Part shown: positions 24,084 through 33,428 of the stretch, piece after piece
Numbering within the stretch: the first letter of the stretch is position 1
Layout of the letters: each line of letters opens with the position of its first letter
Assembly (NCBI RefSeq): GCF_003182255.1
Contig: NZ_QGTQ01000036.1
Coordinates: 1 to 64,000, forward strand
DNA: 64,000 bases
Source of the DNA: Paenibacillus cellulosilyticus
GTDB taxonomy: Bacteria > Bacillota > Bacilli > Paenibacillales > Paenibacillaceae
Direction: 5' to 3'
Program-made: the position numbers and the translations under genes
The notes under the pieces: model-generated
What the model was told of the DNA's origin: nothing
Database searches by the model: none
What the model saw: only the letters and a program-made list of their open reading frames with translations

Positions 24084-24983
24084 ATGGCGGACAAAAGATG
24101 GGCTTATGTTGGACTGGCGGTAGTGGCCGCTATATGGGGGGCGAATTTTGGGTTCTCGCGTATTGCGATGGAGTCATTCGATCCTATTCTTTTCGCATTC
24201 TTACGATTCGGATTATCAGTTCCCTTCTTCTTCGCCATATTATATTGGAAGGAAGGCAATGTAGGCATACCGATTCGAGCAGCGCTGCAGCTTGCTTTAA
24301 TTGGATTGTTCGGCGTGACGCTTCTTGAGATTCTGGTGATGTATTCAATTAAATATACGACGCTTGCCAATGCTTCCTTATTAAATGTAGCTCCGTGGCC
24401 AATCTTCGCGGCGCTGTTCGCTCCGCTCTTTACGAAGGAATCGTTAACGAAAAGGCTAGCGATTGGCGGAATCATCGCGATTGCAGGCGTTAGCCTTGTC
24501 ATTCTTGGTGGTGCAGAAGGCTTTAGTATATCGTCGGAGAACATGAAGGGCAACCTGATGGCATTCTCCATTAGTCTAATTGGAGCGCTCTTCAATCTAT
24601 CTTGTATGCCACTTATGCGTACCTATTCAGCTTTGCGTGTAAGTACCTGGTTCATTACATTCGGTGCGTTGTTCATGCTTCCATTAACGATAGGAGCATG
24701 GGGGGAAGTCGCATGGAGCGAACTTGGGATCAGAGAATATAGTGTTACCTTCTATAATGTACTGTTATGTACCGTTGTTTCATTTATAGTATGGAATGCT
24801 TCCATGTTCCGTGTTGGCGCGGCACGTTCGAACTTCTTCCGATACGTCGTGCCAGCTACAGCAGTAGCCGCAGGGTACTTGATGTTCGACGAAGGGATCT
24901 CGTTGTGGCAGATGGGCGGCGGAGTATTGATGGCTGCCGGACTTGTTTGGATATCGATCGATCGGAAGAACTCGAGCTCCTAA
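24084..24983 (+). CDS. EamA/DMT-superfamily transporter
   Basis: A 299-aa protein with ten hydrophobic helices made of two EamA repeats (~8-135 and ~155-290). Markers are IWGANFGFSRIAM near the start and LLNVAPWPIFAALFAPLF at the end of repeat 1. The family exports or imports small metabolites such as amino acids; no substrate is readable. The ribosome binding site is poor (GGCTGGGA). A very strong terminator follows. Confidence 0.9.
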   Translation: MADKRWAYVGLAVVAAIWGANFGFSRIAMESFDPILFAFLRFGLSVPFFFAILYWKEGNVGIPIRAALQLALIGLFGVTLLEILVMYSIKYTTLANASLLNVAPWPIFAALFAPLFTKESLTKRLAIGGIIAIAGVSLVILGGAEGFSISSENMKGNLMAFSISLIGALFNLSCMPLMRTYSALRVSTWFITFGALFMLPLTIGAWGEVAWSELGIREYSVTFYNVLLCTVVSFIVWNASMFRVGAARSNFFRYVVPATAVAAGYLMFDEGISLWQMGGGVLMAAGLVWISIDRKNSSS

Positions 24984-25028
24984 TAGTAATCTCTATACGA
25001 TATTAACAGAATAGATTCTTCATTATAC

Positions 25029-25086
25029 AAAGAACGAATCCGCTCATGCGCGCTGTTATGCGCATTGAGCGGATTCGTTCTTTAGT
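25029..25086 (+). terminator. Strong terminator after the EamA gene
   Basis: An 18-nt perfect stem (25029-25046 with 25066-25083), extended by TGCGC/GCGCA, ends in a short T-run. It is near-symmetrical and may work both ways. Confidence 0.92.
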
Positions 25087-25094
25087 TTATATAA

Positions 25095-25130
25095 ATGTGA
25101 AACAAGGTACTGCGGAGGCATGTTTCACAT
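25095..25130. promoter_or_regulatory. Perfect inverted repeat ATGTGAAACA/TGTTTCACAT
   Basis: Two perfect 10-nt arms are separated by 16 nt. There is no U-run, so an operator is more likely than a terminator. The binding protein is unknown. Confidence 0.55.
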
Positions 25131-25189
25131 TAAAGTTAACTCCATCGTAAATATATAAATTAATTTTTCTATTTTCGCTATTTAGGTAC

Positions 25190-25204
25190 TTGAAAACGCA
25201 CTCA
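25190..25204 (+). promoter_or_regulatory. cre-like site 1
   Basis: TTGAAAACGCACTCA matches the degenerate CcpA consensus WTGNAANCGNWNNCW at every fixed position. It lies ~45 nt upstream of the TATAAT candidate. Confidence 0.6.
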
Positions 25205-25432
25205 TACGTGGTAAAATAAACAATGTAACAAATTAGTTAACAACTTAATATAATTGTTAAACTAAGCCGGGGAGGCGGTACGGGCACAGATCAAGCACTC
25301 ATACGATGCGGACTAAGGAATGCGAGTATGAACGGCAGCGGAAGAGTCATATCGAAACTTACAAAGTAGGTTTAAGATTCATTGCTTAACCGTACGATCT
25401 GGATAACTTAAGAATACTTGTTTTGATTGGTA

Positions 25433-25447
25433 ATGTAAACGGTTTCT
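25433..25447 (+). promoter_or_regulatory. cre-like site 2
   Basis: ATGTAAACGGTTTCT matches WTGNAANCGNWNNCW fully and is close to palindromic. It lies ~45 nt before the start of the binding-protein gene, in the leader, where CcpA could act as a roadblock. Confidence 0.7.
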
Positions 25448-25492
25448 TTAGGCGTTGCTCATTGGGTTGGATAAAAAAAGGGAGGGTTCTAC

Positions 25493-26947
25493 ATGAGTAA
25501 ATGGATGAAATCTTTTGTTCTTGTGTCAGCGGCGGCGCTCGTGCTGTCGGCATGCTCCAACGGTGGTAGTAAAACGGAAGAATCGACGAAGACTGATGCT
25601 GCGGCAACGGATTCTACGGGAACGGATGCTGCAAATACGGATGACGCGGCTGCAGATCCGGCAGCTGATGCGGATGCGGCGCCTACGGAAGTCGCTTCCT
25701 CTGACATGACGTTCCCTAAATCTTCGATTGATCCTAACATCTCCGGCGAAGTAACGTTCTGGACGTTCCTCGATAACAAGAAGAACGACGAAGCGCTGAC
25801 GAAAGCATTTAATGAAGCTTACCCTAACATCAAGCTCAAAACGGTATTCGTTCCATTCGACGATCTGCACAACAAACTGCAAACGACACTGGCTGCAGGT
25901 AAAGGTGCACCTGACGTCGCGCTCGTAGAACAAGGTCAATTCGCGCGTTACAGCACGGGCGGTGTTCTGACGAACCTTCTCGATCAACCATTTGACGCAG
26001 GTAAATATAAAGAGTACGTGTCCGAGTACAACTGGAACCGCTGGTCCTCGATCGACGGTACGCAATTGCTCGGTATGCCATGGGACGTAACACCTTCGGT
26101 TACATACTACCGTGCAGACATCTTTGAAGAACTCGGTCTGCCATCCGATCCAGACGAACTGGGCGAGTATATCCAAGATCCAGACCAATACTTCAACCTC
26201 GCACAAACACTCAAAGCAAACAACAAGTACGCAATGGAATGGCGCGATTCACCCGTTCACTGGCTGGGCGACCAATATGGCTACTATGACAAAGATCTGA
26301 ACTGGGTTCGTAATACGGACGAGTTCGTTAAGTTCCTCGACATCTCGAAGAAAGTAACGCAATTGAAAATCGCTCCGCATGACGGTATCTACAGCGACAA
26401 AGGTAAGCAGCGCGTTAAGAAGGGCGAATCCGTTATGTACGTAGCTGGCACGTTCGGCGCTCGTGACCTGGCGGCTAACTTCCCAGACCTCAAAGGCAAA
26501 TGGAAAACGACGAAAGCTCCGTTTGGTCTGAACTTCGGTGCAGGTGGTTCGACGTTCGTAATCCCAGCACAAAGCCAAAACAAAGAAGCAGCATTCGCGT
26601 TCGCAGAATGGATTACGACTTCCGAAGCAGCATGGAAAATCGAAGTCGAGCAATCGGTTCAACCGGACTGGAAGAACATCACGTCGCTCGACTGGTACAA
26701 AAACCACGTGAACGAATACCTTGGTGGTCAAAACGACTTCGCATTCTATTCGTCCCTGGCAGATGCGCTTCCAGTTCGCCGTTACACGACGCTTGACGCT
26801 CTTGCATGGCCGCTGTGGGTTGGCGAAGTGCTTAACGCAATCGACAAAAACGTTGACTCCAAGACGGCGATTGCAAAAGCACAAGAAAACATCGAGAAGA
26901 AACTTAAGCCAGAGAAAGATAAGCTGTTGAAACAGCTGCAAGGCTAA
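25493..26947 (+). CDS. Solute-binding lipoprotein of a carbohydrate ABC importer
   Basis: A 484-aa family-1 extracellular solute-binding protein. It has a signal peptide with lipobox LSAC (Cys ~21), an Ala/Thr/Asp-rich linker (~25-70), and a two-lobed binding domain opening SGEVTFWTFLDNKKNDEALTKAFNEAYPNI. AGKGAPDVALVEQGQFARYS and SVMYVAGTFGARDLAAN are typical sugar-binding-protein segments. GGGAGGG precedes ATG. The first gene of the 9-gene cluster, it is followed by an intrinsic terminator, which should make it more abundant than the downstream proteins. Codon choice (many C-ending codons) suggests high expression. Confidence 0.92.
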   Translation: MSKWMKSFVLVSAAALVLSACSNGGSKTEESTKTDAAATDSTGTDAANTDDAAADPAADADAAPTEVASSDMTFPKSSIDPNISGEVTFWTFLDNKKNDEALTKAFNEAYPNIKLKTVFVPFDDLHNKLQTTLAAGKGAPDVALVEQGQFARYSTGGVLTNLLDQPFDAGKYKEYVSEYNWNRWSSIDGTQLLGMPWDVTPSVTYYRADIFEELGLPSDPDELGEYIQDPDQYFNLAQTLKANNKYAMEWRDSPVHWLGDQYGYYDKDLNWVRNTDEFVKFLDISKKVTQLKIAPHDGIYSDKGKQRVKKGESVMYVAGTFGARDLAANFPDLKGKWKTTKAPFGLNFGAGGSTFVIPAQSQNKEAAFAFAEWITTSEAAWKIEVEQSVQPDWKNITSLDWYKNHVNEYLGGQNDFAFYSSLADALPVRRYTTLDALAWPLWVGEVLNAIDKNVDSKTAIAKAQENIEKKLKPEKDKLLKQLQG

Positions 26948-26961
26948 TTCATTGGTTTAAA

Positions 26962-27002
26962 CCCGAATCATCCTGCTTCTTGGGATGATTCGGTTGTTTT
27001 TA
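26962..27002 (+). terminator. Internal terminator after the first binding-protein gene
   Basis: CCGAATCATCC pairs with GGATGATTCGG and is followed by TTGTTTTT. It lies inside the cluster, so read-through must supply the downstream genes unless a further promoter exists. Confidence 0.8.
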
Positions 27003-27083
27003 ACCACGTTTTGTCTCACGCATACAATAGGCCTGTTCAGTAAAGTAATCGCAAGAGTTCATTTGGCAAGGGGGTGCTCCTTG

Positions 27084-30000
27084 GTGTTTCGTTGGCTAAA
27101 AAAGTTTAAGGTAACGATCGTTGTTATCATTGCGCTCATCGGATTCTTTATTTGGTGGAACGGTACAAGAGGCTATGACGATCAAGCGCTGGCAGGCTTG
27201 CCTGATCTAAGCGGCATCGATGAAAGTTCGGTGCTGGAAGACGGGGGCAGCAAGCTGGAGGCATCGTATCAGGAATATTACGATGGTCTCGTAAAGCAAG
27301 ACATTAAGGATGCAGAGGACTTTTCGCTGACGCTAAACGGCGCTGATTTCTCAGCTATTAGCGACAAAGGTTCGAAGAAACTTGATCAACTTGGTGACCG
27401 CCAAGGCAGTGTCGTGGCACTTGAAGATGAGGATAGTTGGGTTGAATATACGTTTGACATCCCAGCAGACGGATTCTATCAGATGTCGATGGATTATTAT
27501 GCAATGGAAGGCAAACGCTCTTCAATCGTAAGAAGTGTGCAGGTAGACGGTAGTTATCCGTTCTATCAGTCGAAGAAACTTGAGTTTCAACGCATGTGGG
27601 AAGAAACCGGGGAAACCTGGAAGGATAACCAAGGCAACGAATTCAACCCTCGAAGGGAAGAGGTTTTCGGTTGGCAGAACCGTGCATTTAAAGATTCGGA
27701 AGGCAAGTCGTATGAGCCGTTTCGTTATTATTTGACGAAAGGCAAGCATACGATTCGGATCGGCAACATTCGTGAGCCCGGTGCCATCGGAGCCATTTAC
27801 ATATCCGCTCCTGAGCATATTCCGACTTACGCAGACGTTCAGAAGCAATATGCTGACAATGGTTACAAGCCAGTCAGCAACATATTGATTAAAGTGCAGG
27901 CAGAGGAAGCAACGCTTCGTTCGGACCCAACGCTCAAACGGATCGAAGACCGTGAGCCGGACACGGAGCCTTTCAATAAGGACGCTATCGCACTAAACTC
28001 GTTCGGCGGAGCAAGCTGGCGGACGGGCGGTCAATGGGCGCAATGGGAAGTTGAAGTGCCGGAGAGCGGCCTGTACGAGATCGGTGCCCGTTACGGACAA
28101 TGGTTTTTGAATGGCATTCCAGTACAGCGCTCGATTACGATCGACGGCAAGTTCCCATTCAAAGAAATGAACGAAATGACGTTCCCTTACAAATCGGAAT
28201 GGCAAATTTCCAAGTTCGGTGCTGAGGATGACAGTGATCCATACTTGTTCTATCTCGAGAAGGGCAAGCACACGATCCGTATGGAAGTACAAGTTGGTGC
28301 GCTTGGACCGCTGCTTGAATCGGTAACGAGTACGGTTCGTAAAATGTCGCTTATCGGTCGTGAGGTTATCCAAGTAACAGGTACGAACCCAGACGTGAAC
28401 GGTGACTGGACGCTGGAACGCAACATTGTAAACTTGGTACCACGTTTGCAATTGATGGCGAAGCATTTTGACGACGTCATTCAAGGCTTGTACGCACTTG
28501 GCGTAGACAAAGGCAGCTCCGAGGTTAGCACGCTGTACGAAGCGCGCGATGTGCTGCTCAGTATGGCCAATGATACGAAGTCGATCCCAGCTCGTATGAC
28601 ACAATTCACTGATTTGCAATCATCGCTGGGTACTTGGGTAAGCGGATTGACGAAGCAGAGCATGGTGCTTGATTATCTCATCGTCAAATCGCCTGACCAG
28701 AAGTGGCCGCGTCCAGCAGCTGGCTGGCTCGAGCGTACAGGTACGATGGCATATGACTTCTTTACATCGTTTACGAAAGATTATAGCAATGTAGGTAACT
28801 CGTACGAAGGCGAGCAAGTGCTTGAAGTATGGATTGCCCGTGGTCGTGACTGGGTCGATATCATTAAACAGATGATCGACGAAGATTTCACGCCGAATAC
28901 AGGTATTAAGGTTAACGTTAACGTTATCCCGGCGAACAACTCGCAGGTACTCCTGCTCGCGAATACGTCCGGCATTGCACCTGACGTTGCACTCGGCGTT
29001 GACGCTGAGGTACCGATCGACTACGCGGTTCGTAATGGTCTTGTTAACTTGAAGGACTTCTCGGATTATGACGATGTCGCAGCTCGTTTCCGCTCAGGCG
29101 CACTGATACCTTATCAATACAACGGCGGCAGCTACGCGCTTCCAGAGAACCAGAACTTCAACATGCTATTCTATCGCAAAGATATCATGGAGCAGCTCGG
29201 ATACTCGGAAGAGGACATTCCAGACACTTGGGATGAAGTCATGAACATGATCCCGATTCTGCAGCAGAACGGTATGGACTTCTATTATCCGCATGCGCCG
29301 AACAACCCTGCGCTGGCAATCAATGAGTTCGCACCATTCCTGTTCCAGCAGAACGGCGAGTTCTATAAGGATAATGGTAAGAAATCGAACCTGGACAGCC
29401 CAGAAGCGCTTAATGCGTTCAAGATGTGGACGGGATTGTTCACGAACTACAAGATTCAGAAGCAAGCAGACTTCTATAACCGCTTCCGTTCCGGCGAGAT
29501 GCCAATCGGTGTTGCTGACTACTCGACTTACGTCCTGTTGTCGACAGCTGCACCTGAGTTGACCGGCTGGTGGGGCATGAAGCCAATGCCAGGTATTAAG
29601 CAAGCGGATGGTCAAATCAACCGCTCGACAGGTGGTTTGGCTCAAACAGGCATCATTTTCAAGAGCACGGATATGAAACAAGAGTCGTGGGACTTCCTCA
29701 AATGGTGGACGAGCGCAGAAACGCAAGAGAGATTTGGCTCCGAGCTTGAATCACTCCTCGGCGTAGAAGCGCGCTGGAACACAGCAAACATCGAGGCACT
29801 GAAGCAGATGCCTTGGTCGACTTCGGACATCGATGCCATCATGGAGCAATGGAACTGGTTCAAAGAACGTGAAGTCGTCATCGGCGGCTACTACACGACG
29901 CGTCACATTGCGAACATTTGGAACGAAGTTGTTCTGAACGGCAAGATCACGCGTGAAGCGGTAGAAGAAGGCGTTCGCTCGATTAACAAAGAGCTGCGGA

Positions 30001-30113
30001 AGAAACGCGAGGAGTTCGGGTTGGATGAATCAGCAGATGATTCGTCCAGCTCGGCGACGAGCGCGGCTAGCGCCACAACAACGGATCAAGGGGAAGGAGG
30101 CGACAAACCATGA
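27084..30113 (+). CDS. Membrane-anchored fusion of two jelly-roll-like modules and a solute-binding domain
   Basis: About 1009 aa from GTG 27084; TTG 27081 is equally possible, and AAGGGGGTG lies upstream of both. A membrane anchor is at ~8-26 (TIVVIIALIGFFIWW). Two related ~150-190-residue beta-sandwich-like modules follow at ~70-255 and ~260-435; each has a VEYTFDIPADGFYQM / WEVEVPESGLYEI strand, a FPF segment and a YLTKGKHTIRI / YLEKGKHTIRM signature, like carbohydrate-binding modules. A helical linker is at ~440-570. A complete family-1 solute-binding domain occupies ~575-980 (LEVWIARGRDWVDIIKQM, then GIAPDVALGV). It is anchored rather than a free lipoprotein. Its stop overlaps the next permease start (ATGA). 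It probably captures a glycan at the membrane for one of the permease pairs (inference). Confidence 0.85.
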   Translation: MFRWLKKFKVTIVVIIALIGFFIWWNGTRGYDDQALAGLPDLSGIDESSVLEDGGSKLEASYQEYYDGLVKQDIKDAEDFSLTLNGADFSAISDKGSKKLDQLGDRQGSVVALEDEDSWVEYTFDIPADGFYQMSMDYYAMEGKRSSIVRSVQVDGSYPFYQSKKLEFQRMWEETGETWKDNQGNEFNPRREEVFGWQNRAFKDSEGKSYEPFRYYLTKGKHTIRIGNIREPGAIGAIYISAPEHIPTYADVQKQYADNGYKPVSNILIKVQAEEATLRSDPTLKRIEDREPDTEPFNKDAIALNSFGGASWRTGGQWAQWEVEVPESGLYEIGARYGQWFLNGIPVQRSITIDGKFPFKEMNEMTFPYKSEWQISKFGAEDDSDPYLFYLEKGKHTIRMEVQVGALGPLLESVTSTVRKMSLIGREVIQVTGTNPDVNGDWTLERNIVNLVPRLQLMAKHFDDVIQGLYALGVDKGSSEVSTLYEARDVLLSMANDTKSIPARMTQFTDLQSSLGTWVSGLTKQSMVLDYLIVKSPDQKWPRPAAGWLERTGTMAYDFFTSFTKDYSNVGNSYEGEQVLEVWIARGRDWVDIIKQMIDEDFTPNTGIKVNVNVIPANNSQVLLLANTSGIAPDVALGVDAEVPIDYAVRNGLVNLKDFSDYDDVAARFRSGALIPYQYNGGSYALPENQNFNMLFYRKDIMEQLGYSEEDIPDTWDEVMNMIPILQQNGMDFYYPHAPNNPALAINEFAPFLFQQNGEFYKDNGKKSNLDSPEALNAFKMWTGLFTNYKIQKQADFYNRFRSGEMPIGVADYSTYVLLSTAAPELTGWWGMKPMPGIKQADGQINRSTGGLAQTGIIFKSTDMKQESWDFLKWWTSAETQERFGSELESLLGVEARWNTANIEALKQMPWSTSDIDAIMEQWNWFKEREVVIGGYYTTRHIANIWNEVVLNGKITREAVEEGVRSINKELRKKREEFGLDESADDSSSSATSAASATTTDQGEGGDKP

Positions 30114-31069
30114 CAACGCCATCATCGACTGCTCTGAACGAGCAGACTCAGGTTAGCCTTCGCAAGCCGGGTAAATTAGCCGTTCTATGGAGTGATTTGA
30201 AGAGAGACCGAGTTTCATGGATGTTTCTCGCGCCTTTCTTAATTTTATTCTTTGTGTTTACGGTTCTGCCAGTACTGACCTCGATCGGTATGAGTTTTAC
30301 GTATTACAACATGATGGAGCCGCCAAAGTTTATCGGTTTGTCCAACTACAAGCTGTTATTCGTTGACGACGATATTTTCTTGAAGGCCGTTGGCATTACG
30401 TTAAAATTTGCTTTCATTACAGGCCCGGTTGGCTATGCTATGTCCTTCATTCTGGCATGGCTGATCAGCCAAATTCCAATCAAATACCGGTTCTTCTATA
30501 CGCTTTGTTTCTATACGCCATCGATTACAAGTGCTACCGCCATGGCTGTTGTATGGCTGTACTTGTTCGCTGGTGACCGCAAAGGCTTGTTGAACTACTA
30601 CGCGATGAAGCTTGGCATTATTGATGAGCCGTATCTGTTCTTGCAAAATATTCATTCCATCGTGCCCGTTATTATCATCGTGTCGCTCTGGATGTCGATG
30701 GGCGTAGGCTTCTTGGCTTTCCTCGCAGGCCTTCAGAACGTACCGAAGGATTTGTACGAAGCAGGATCGATCGACGGCATTCGTTTCCGGTGGCAGCAGC
30801 TCTTCTACATTACGATTCCGGCTGTTAAGCCTCAGTTGCTGTTCGGCGCTGTCCTGCAGATTGTTAGCTCGCTGACCGTCTTCGACGTCAGTCTGCAGCT
30901 CGTAGGCTTGCCGTCTCCGCTGTACGCAGGCCATACAATCATGACACATATGTACGATTATGCGTTCATTAAGTTCGAGATGGGCTATGCAGCCGCAATT
31001 GCAGTCGTCTTGTTCGCCATGATGATCGGTATTAATCGTCTCATATTCAAATGGCTAGGAAAGGACTGA
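30110..31069 (+). CDS. Sugar ABC permease, MalF/LplB-like (pair 1)
   Basis: A 319-aa inner-membrane permease with six or more helices and the cytoplasmic EAA loop EAGSIDGIRFRWQQLFYITIP (~222), the docking site for the ATPase. The N-terminal ~35 residues are polar. The ATG overlaps the previous stop. It pairs with the MalG-like permease 7 nt downstream. No ATPase gene exists in the cluster, so it probably uses a shared MsmX-type ATPase, as many Bacillus/Paenibacillus sugar importers do. Confidence 0.92.
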   Translation: MTTPSSTALNEQTQVSLRKPGKLAVLWSDLKRDRVSWMFLAPFLILFFVFTVLPVLTSIGMSFTYYNMMEPPKFIGLSNYKLLFVDDDIFLKAVGITLKFAFITGPVGYAMSFILAWLISQIPIKYRFFYTLCFYTPSITSATAMAVVWLYLFAGDRKGLLNYYAMKLGIIDEPYLFLQNIHSIVPVIIIVSLWMSMGVGFLAFLAGLQNVPKDLYEAGSIDGIRFRWQQLFYITIPAVKPQLLFGAVLQIVSSLTVFDVSLQLVGLPSPLYAGHTIMTHMYDYAFIKFEMGYAAAIAVVLFAMMIGINRLIFKWLGKD

Positions 31070-31076
31070 TACCACG

Positions 31077-31940
31077 ATGACTGGCACTGTGAAAGGCAGA
31101 AGAATCGATTGGGGCGGCATCGTGCTGTATCTGTTTCTTACGGCACTCGGCTTGCTGATGCTACTGCCTCTGATTTATATGATTTCCAACGCATTCAAGC
31201 CGACGAGCGAGCTGTTCCTGTTCCCGCCGCGGTTTTTCGTGAAAAATCCGACCCTGATGAACTTCCGGGACTTGCTGCTCATTACGGGAACGACGTCCGT
31301 ACCGTTCTCCCGGTACATTTTTAACAGTATTTTCGTCAGCGGCTGTATTGTCGTCTTCGGTGTTATTATTTCCGCAATGGCGGCGTATCCACTGGCTAAG
31401 CACAAAATGCGTTTCGGCAGCTTTATTTTCAACATGATCGTTCTTGCACTCATGTTCTCGCCGCTCGTTGTGCAAATTCCGCAATATTTGCTCATTAGTA
31501 AGTTAGGTCTGATCAATACGTATTGGGCACTCATCCTCCCGTTCGTAGCGGCGCCTACCGGGATGTTCCTCATGACGCAGTTTCTGCGTCAGCTGCCAGA
31601 CGCGCTGCTCGAAGCAGCGCGGATGGATGGCGCATCCGAATGGAGAGTATTCTGGGCAGTCGTCATGCCGATGCTGAAGCCTGCGATTTCGACTTTCGCG
31701 CTGCTGAGCTTTATCGCAGCATGGAACGATCCGCATCCTGCGCAGGTATACACGACTGACGACGATATGAAAACGCTGCCGTTTGCAGTGCTTACGCTTA
31801 GCGGCGGTGTTGGTGTCATCGCCCGCGTTGGTACGCTCGGCGCGGCCAGCTTGTTAATGATTATTCCGACGATTGTTGTCTTCGTTGTCACGCAGCGGAT
31901 GGTGCTTCAAACGATGGCGCACTCGGGTCTGAAAGAGTAG
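31077..31940 (+). CDS. Sugar ABC permease, MalG/LplC-like (pair 1)
   Basis: A 287-aa permease with six helices and EAA loop EAARMDGASEWRVFWAVVMP (~182). It completes the heterodimer with the previous gene. The ribosome binding site is modest (AAAGGA). Confidence 0.92.
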   Translation: MTGTVKGRRIDWGGIVLYLFLTALGLLMLLPLIYMISNAFKPTSELFLFPPRFFVKNPTLMNFRDLLLITGTTSVPFSRYIFNSIFVSGCIVVFGVIISAMAAYPLAKHKMRFGSFIFNMIVLALMFSPLVVQIPQYLLISKLGLINTYWALILPFVAAPTGMFLMTQFLRQLPDALLEAARMDGASEWRVFWAVVMPMLKPAISTFALLSFIAAWNDPHPAQVYTTDDDMKTLPFAVLTLSGGVGVIARVGTLGAASLLMIIPTIVVFVVTQRMVLQTMAHSGLKE

Positions 31941-31952
31941 GAGGGGCGACAG

Positions 31953-33428
31953 ATGAGAGTTATGAAATGTGTAACGGCCGCTGTAGTCGCATTTGCCCTC
32001 CTCTTCACCTTCATCCCGGGCGAATCGTCTGCTGCAACGCCGTACCAAGGTTATATATGGAGCAGCAAAGGTAGAGATGTTGCTTCCATTAACGGCTATG
32101 TATACAAACAATCCATCGACGGCTTCGAGATGCCTTCCGGTGCGTTCAGTGCGCCGGAGGACGTATTCGTAGCCGAAGATAACTCGGTATACATCGTCGA
32201 TACAGGCAACAGCCGTGTCGTTCAGCTGGATTCCTCGCTGAAGTATGTTCGTACAATCGGCGATTCCGAGGGCGATGGCGTATTGTCTGAGCCCAAAGGT
32301 GTATATGTTACGCCGGACGGCACGATCTATGTCGCGGATACGAAGAATGCTCGTATCGCTTTGTTCGATAAGAACGGCAAGTATATGAAGCAATTCGGCA
32401 AGCCGGAAAGCCCGTTGATCGGGGATACGTTCTCGTATTCGCCATCAAAGCTGCTCGTTGATAAGCGCGGCTACATGTTCGTCGTCTCTGACGGCAACAC
32501 GCAGGGCTTGCTTCAAATTGACCAAAAAGGTGCTTTCAAAGGCTTCTACGGTGCGAACCATATCGGATTCAGCTGGGGACGGCTGCTGCGCAACATGTTT
32601 GCAACCGATGCACAGAAGTCGCAAATGGCAACGATCAAGCCGCTCGAATTTTCTAACGCTGTGCTCGATAATGAAGGTTTCATCTTCACGACGACGCTTG
32701 GCACAGAGACGAGCCAGATCAAACGACTCTCGCCAGTTGGTGTCGACACGATCGGGGGCAATCGCCAATTTGGTGACCGCTGGAGCAACGGACCGTTCAT
32801 GGTATCCTCGTTCGTAGACGTTTCAGTTGATTCGAACGGTATTTTCACAGCGTTGGATCTTCAGACAAGTAAAGTATTCCAATACGATAAACTCGGTAAC
32901 ATGCTGTTCGCATTCGGTGGCTTAGGCGATCAGAACGGTCTGTTCGTTACCCCATCGGCACTTGCACAGTCCACTGACGGCACGCTCTATGTCGCTGACA
33001 AGGGCCGCAATCGGATCGATCTGTTCCGTACAACGCCATTTGCACGTCTCGTACAGAAAGCATCCGCTCTCTATGTAGATGGCCGCTATGATGAAGCAGA
33101 AAGCTTGTGGAACGAAGTGCTTCGCGAGAATGCGAACTATGAGCTCGCTTATCTTGCAATCGGTAAAGCACTTTATAAAGCAGAGCGTTACAAGGAAGCG
33201 ATGAGCTACTTCAAGCTCGCCAATTCCAGGGGCGACTATTCCGTCGCATTCAAGGAGTACCGTAAGGAATATATGCGTGATCACTTCTTCTCGATTTGTC
33301 TCATTCTTGTTGGTGCAGTTATATTGCTGCGCTACTTGATTCCTTGGGTATGGAGACTGGTTGCACGCCGTATTCGCACGAAACGTCCTAATCGCGGCGT
33401 CCAGCAAGGAGGGGGAATCCCGCAATGA
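31953..33428 (+). CDS. Secreted NHL-repeat/TPR protein with C-terminal membrane anchor
   Basis: A 491-aa protein with a signal peptide (~1-27), NHL beta-propeller repeats at ~55-360 (APEDVFVAEDNSVYIVDTGNSRVVQLD; EPKGVYVTPDGTIYVADTKNARIALFD; SALAQSTDGTLYVADKGRNRIDLFR), TPR-like helices at ~365-430 (ALYVDGRYDEAESLWNEVL; KALYKAERYKEAMSYFK), and a membrane helix at ~447-465 with a basic tail. This predicts an extracellular propeller tethered by its C-terminus. AGGAGGGG precedes ATG. Its stop overlaps the Yip1 gene (ATGA). Function unknown; a scaffold or glycan-contacting role beside the transporter is inference. Confidence 0.85.
   Translation: MRVMKCVTAAVVAFALLFTFIPGESSAATPYQGYIWSSKGRDVASINGYVYKQSIDGFEMPSGAFSAPEDVFVAEDNSVYIVDTGNSRVVQLDSSLKYVRTIGDSEGDGVLSEPKGVYVTPDGTIYVADTKNARIALFDKNGKYMKQFGKPESPLIGDTFSYSPSKLLVDKRGYMFVVSDGNTQGLLQIDQKGAFKGFYGANHIGFSWGRLLRNMFATDAQKSQMATIKPLEFSNAVLDNEGFIFTTTLGTETSQIKRLSPVGVDTIGGNRQFGDRWSNGPFMVSSFVDVSVDSNGIFTALDLQTSKVFQYDKLGNMLFAFGGLGDQNGLFVTPSALAQSTDGTLYVADKGRNRIDLFRTTPFARLVQKASALYVDGRYDEAESLWNEVLRENANYELAYLAIGKALYKAERYKEAMSYFKLANSRGDYSVAFKEYRKEYMRDHFFSICLILVGAVILLRYLIPWVWRLVARRIRTKRPNRGVQQGGGIPQ

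Larger units (their letters stand above)
24984..25492 (+). promoter_or_regulatory. Long regulatory region upstream of the 9-gene ABC cluster
   Basis: This 509-nt region has no gene. In order it holds a terminator (25029), a perfect 10-nt inverted repeat (25095-25130), a cre-like site (25190), a TATAAT (25249-25254) flanked by TTAACAA and TTGTTAA arms, a ~240-nt leader with a TCATAC/GTATGA pairing, and a second cre-like site (25433) just before the ribosome binding site. Confidence 0.7.
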
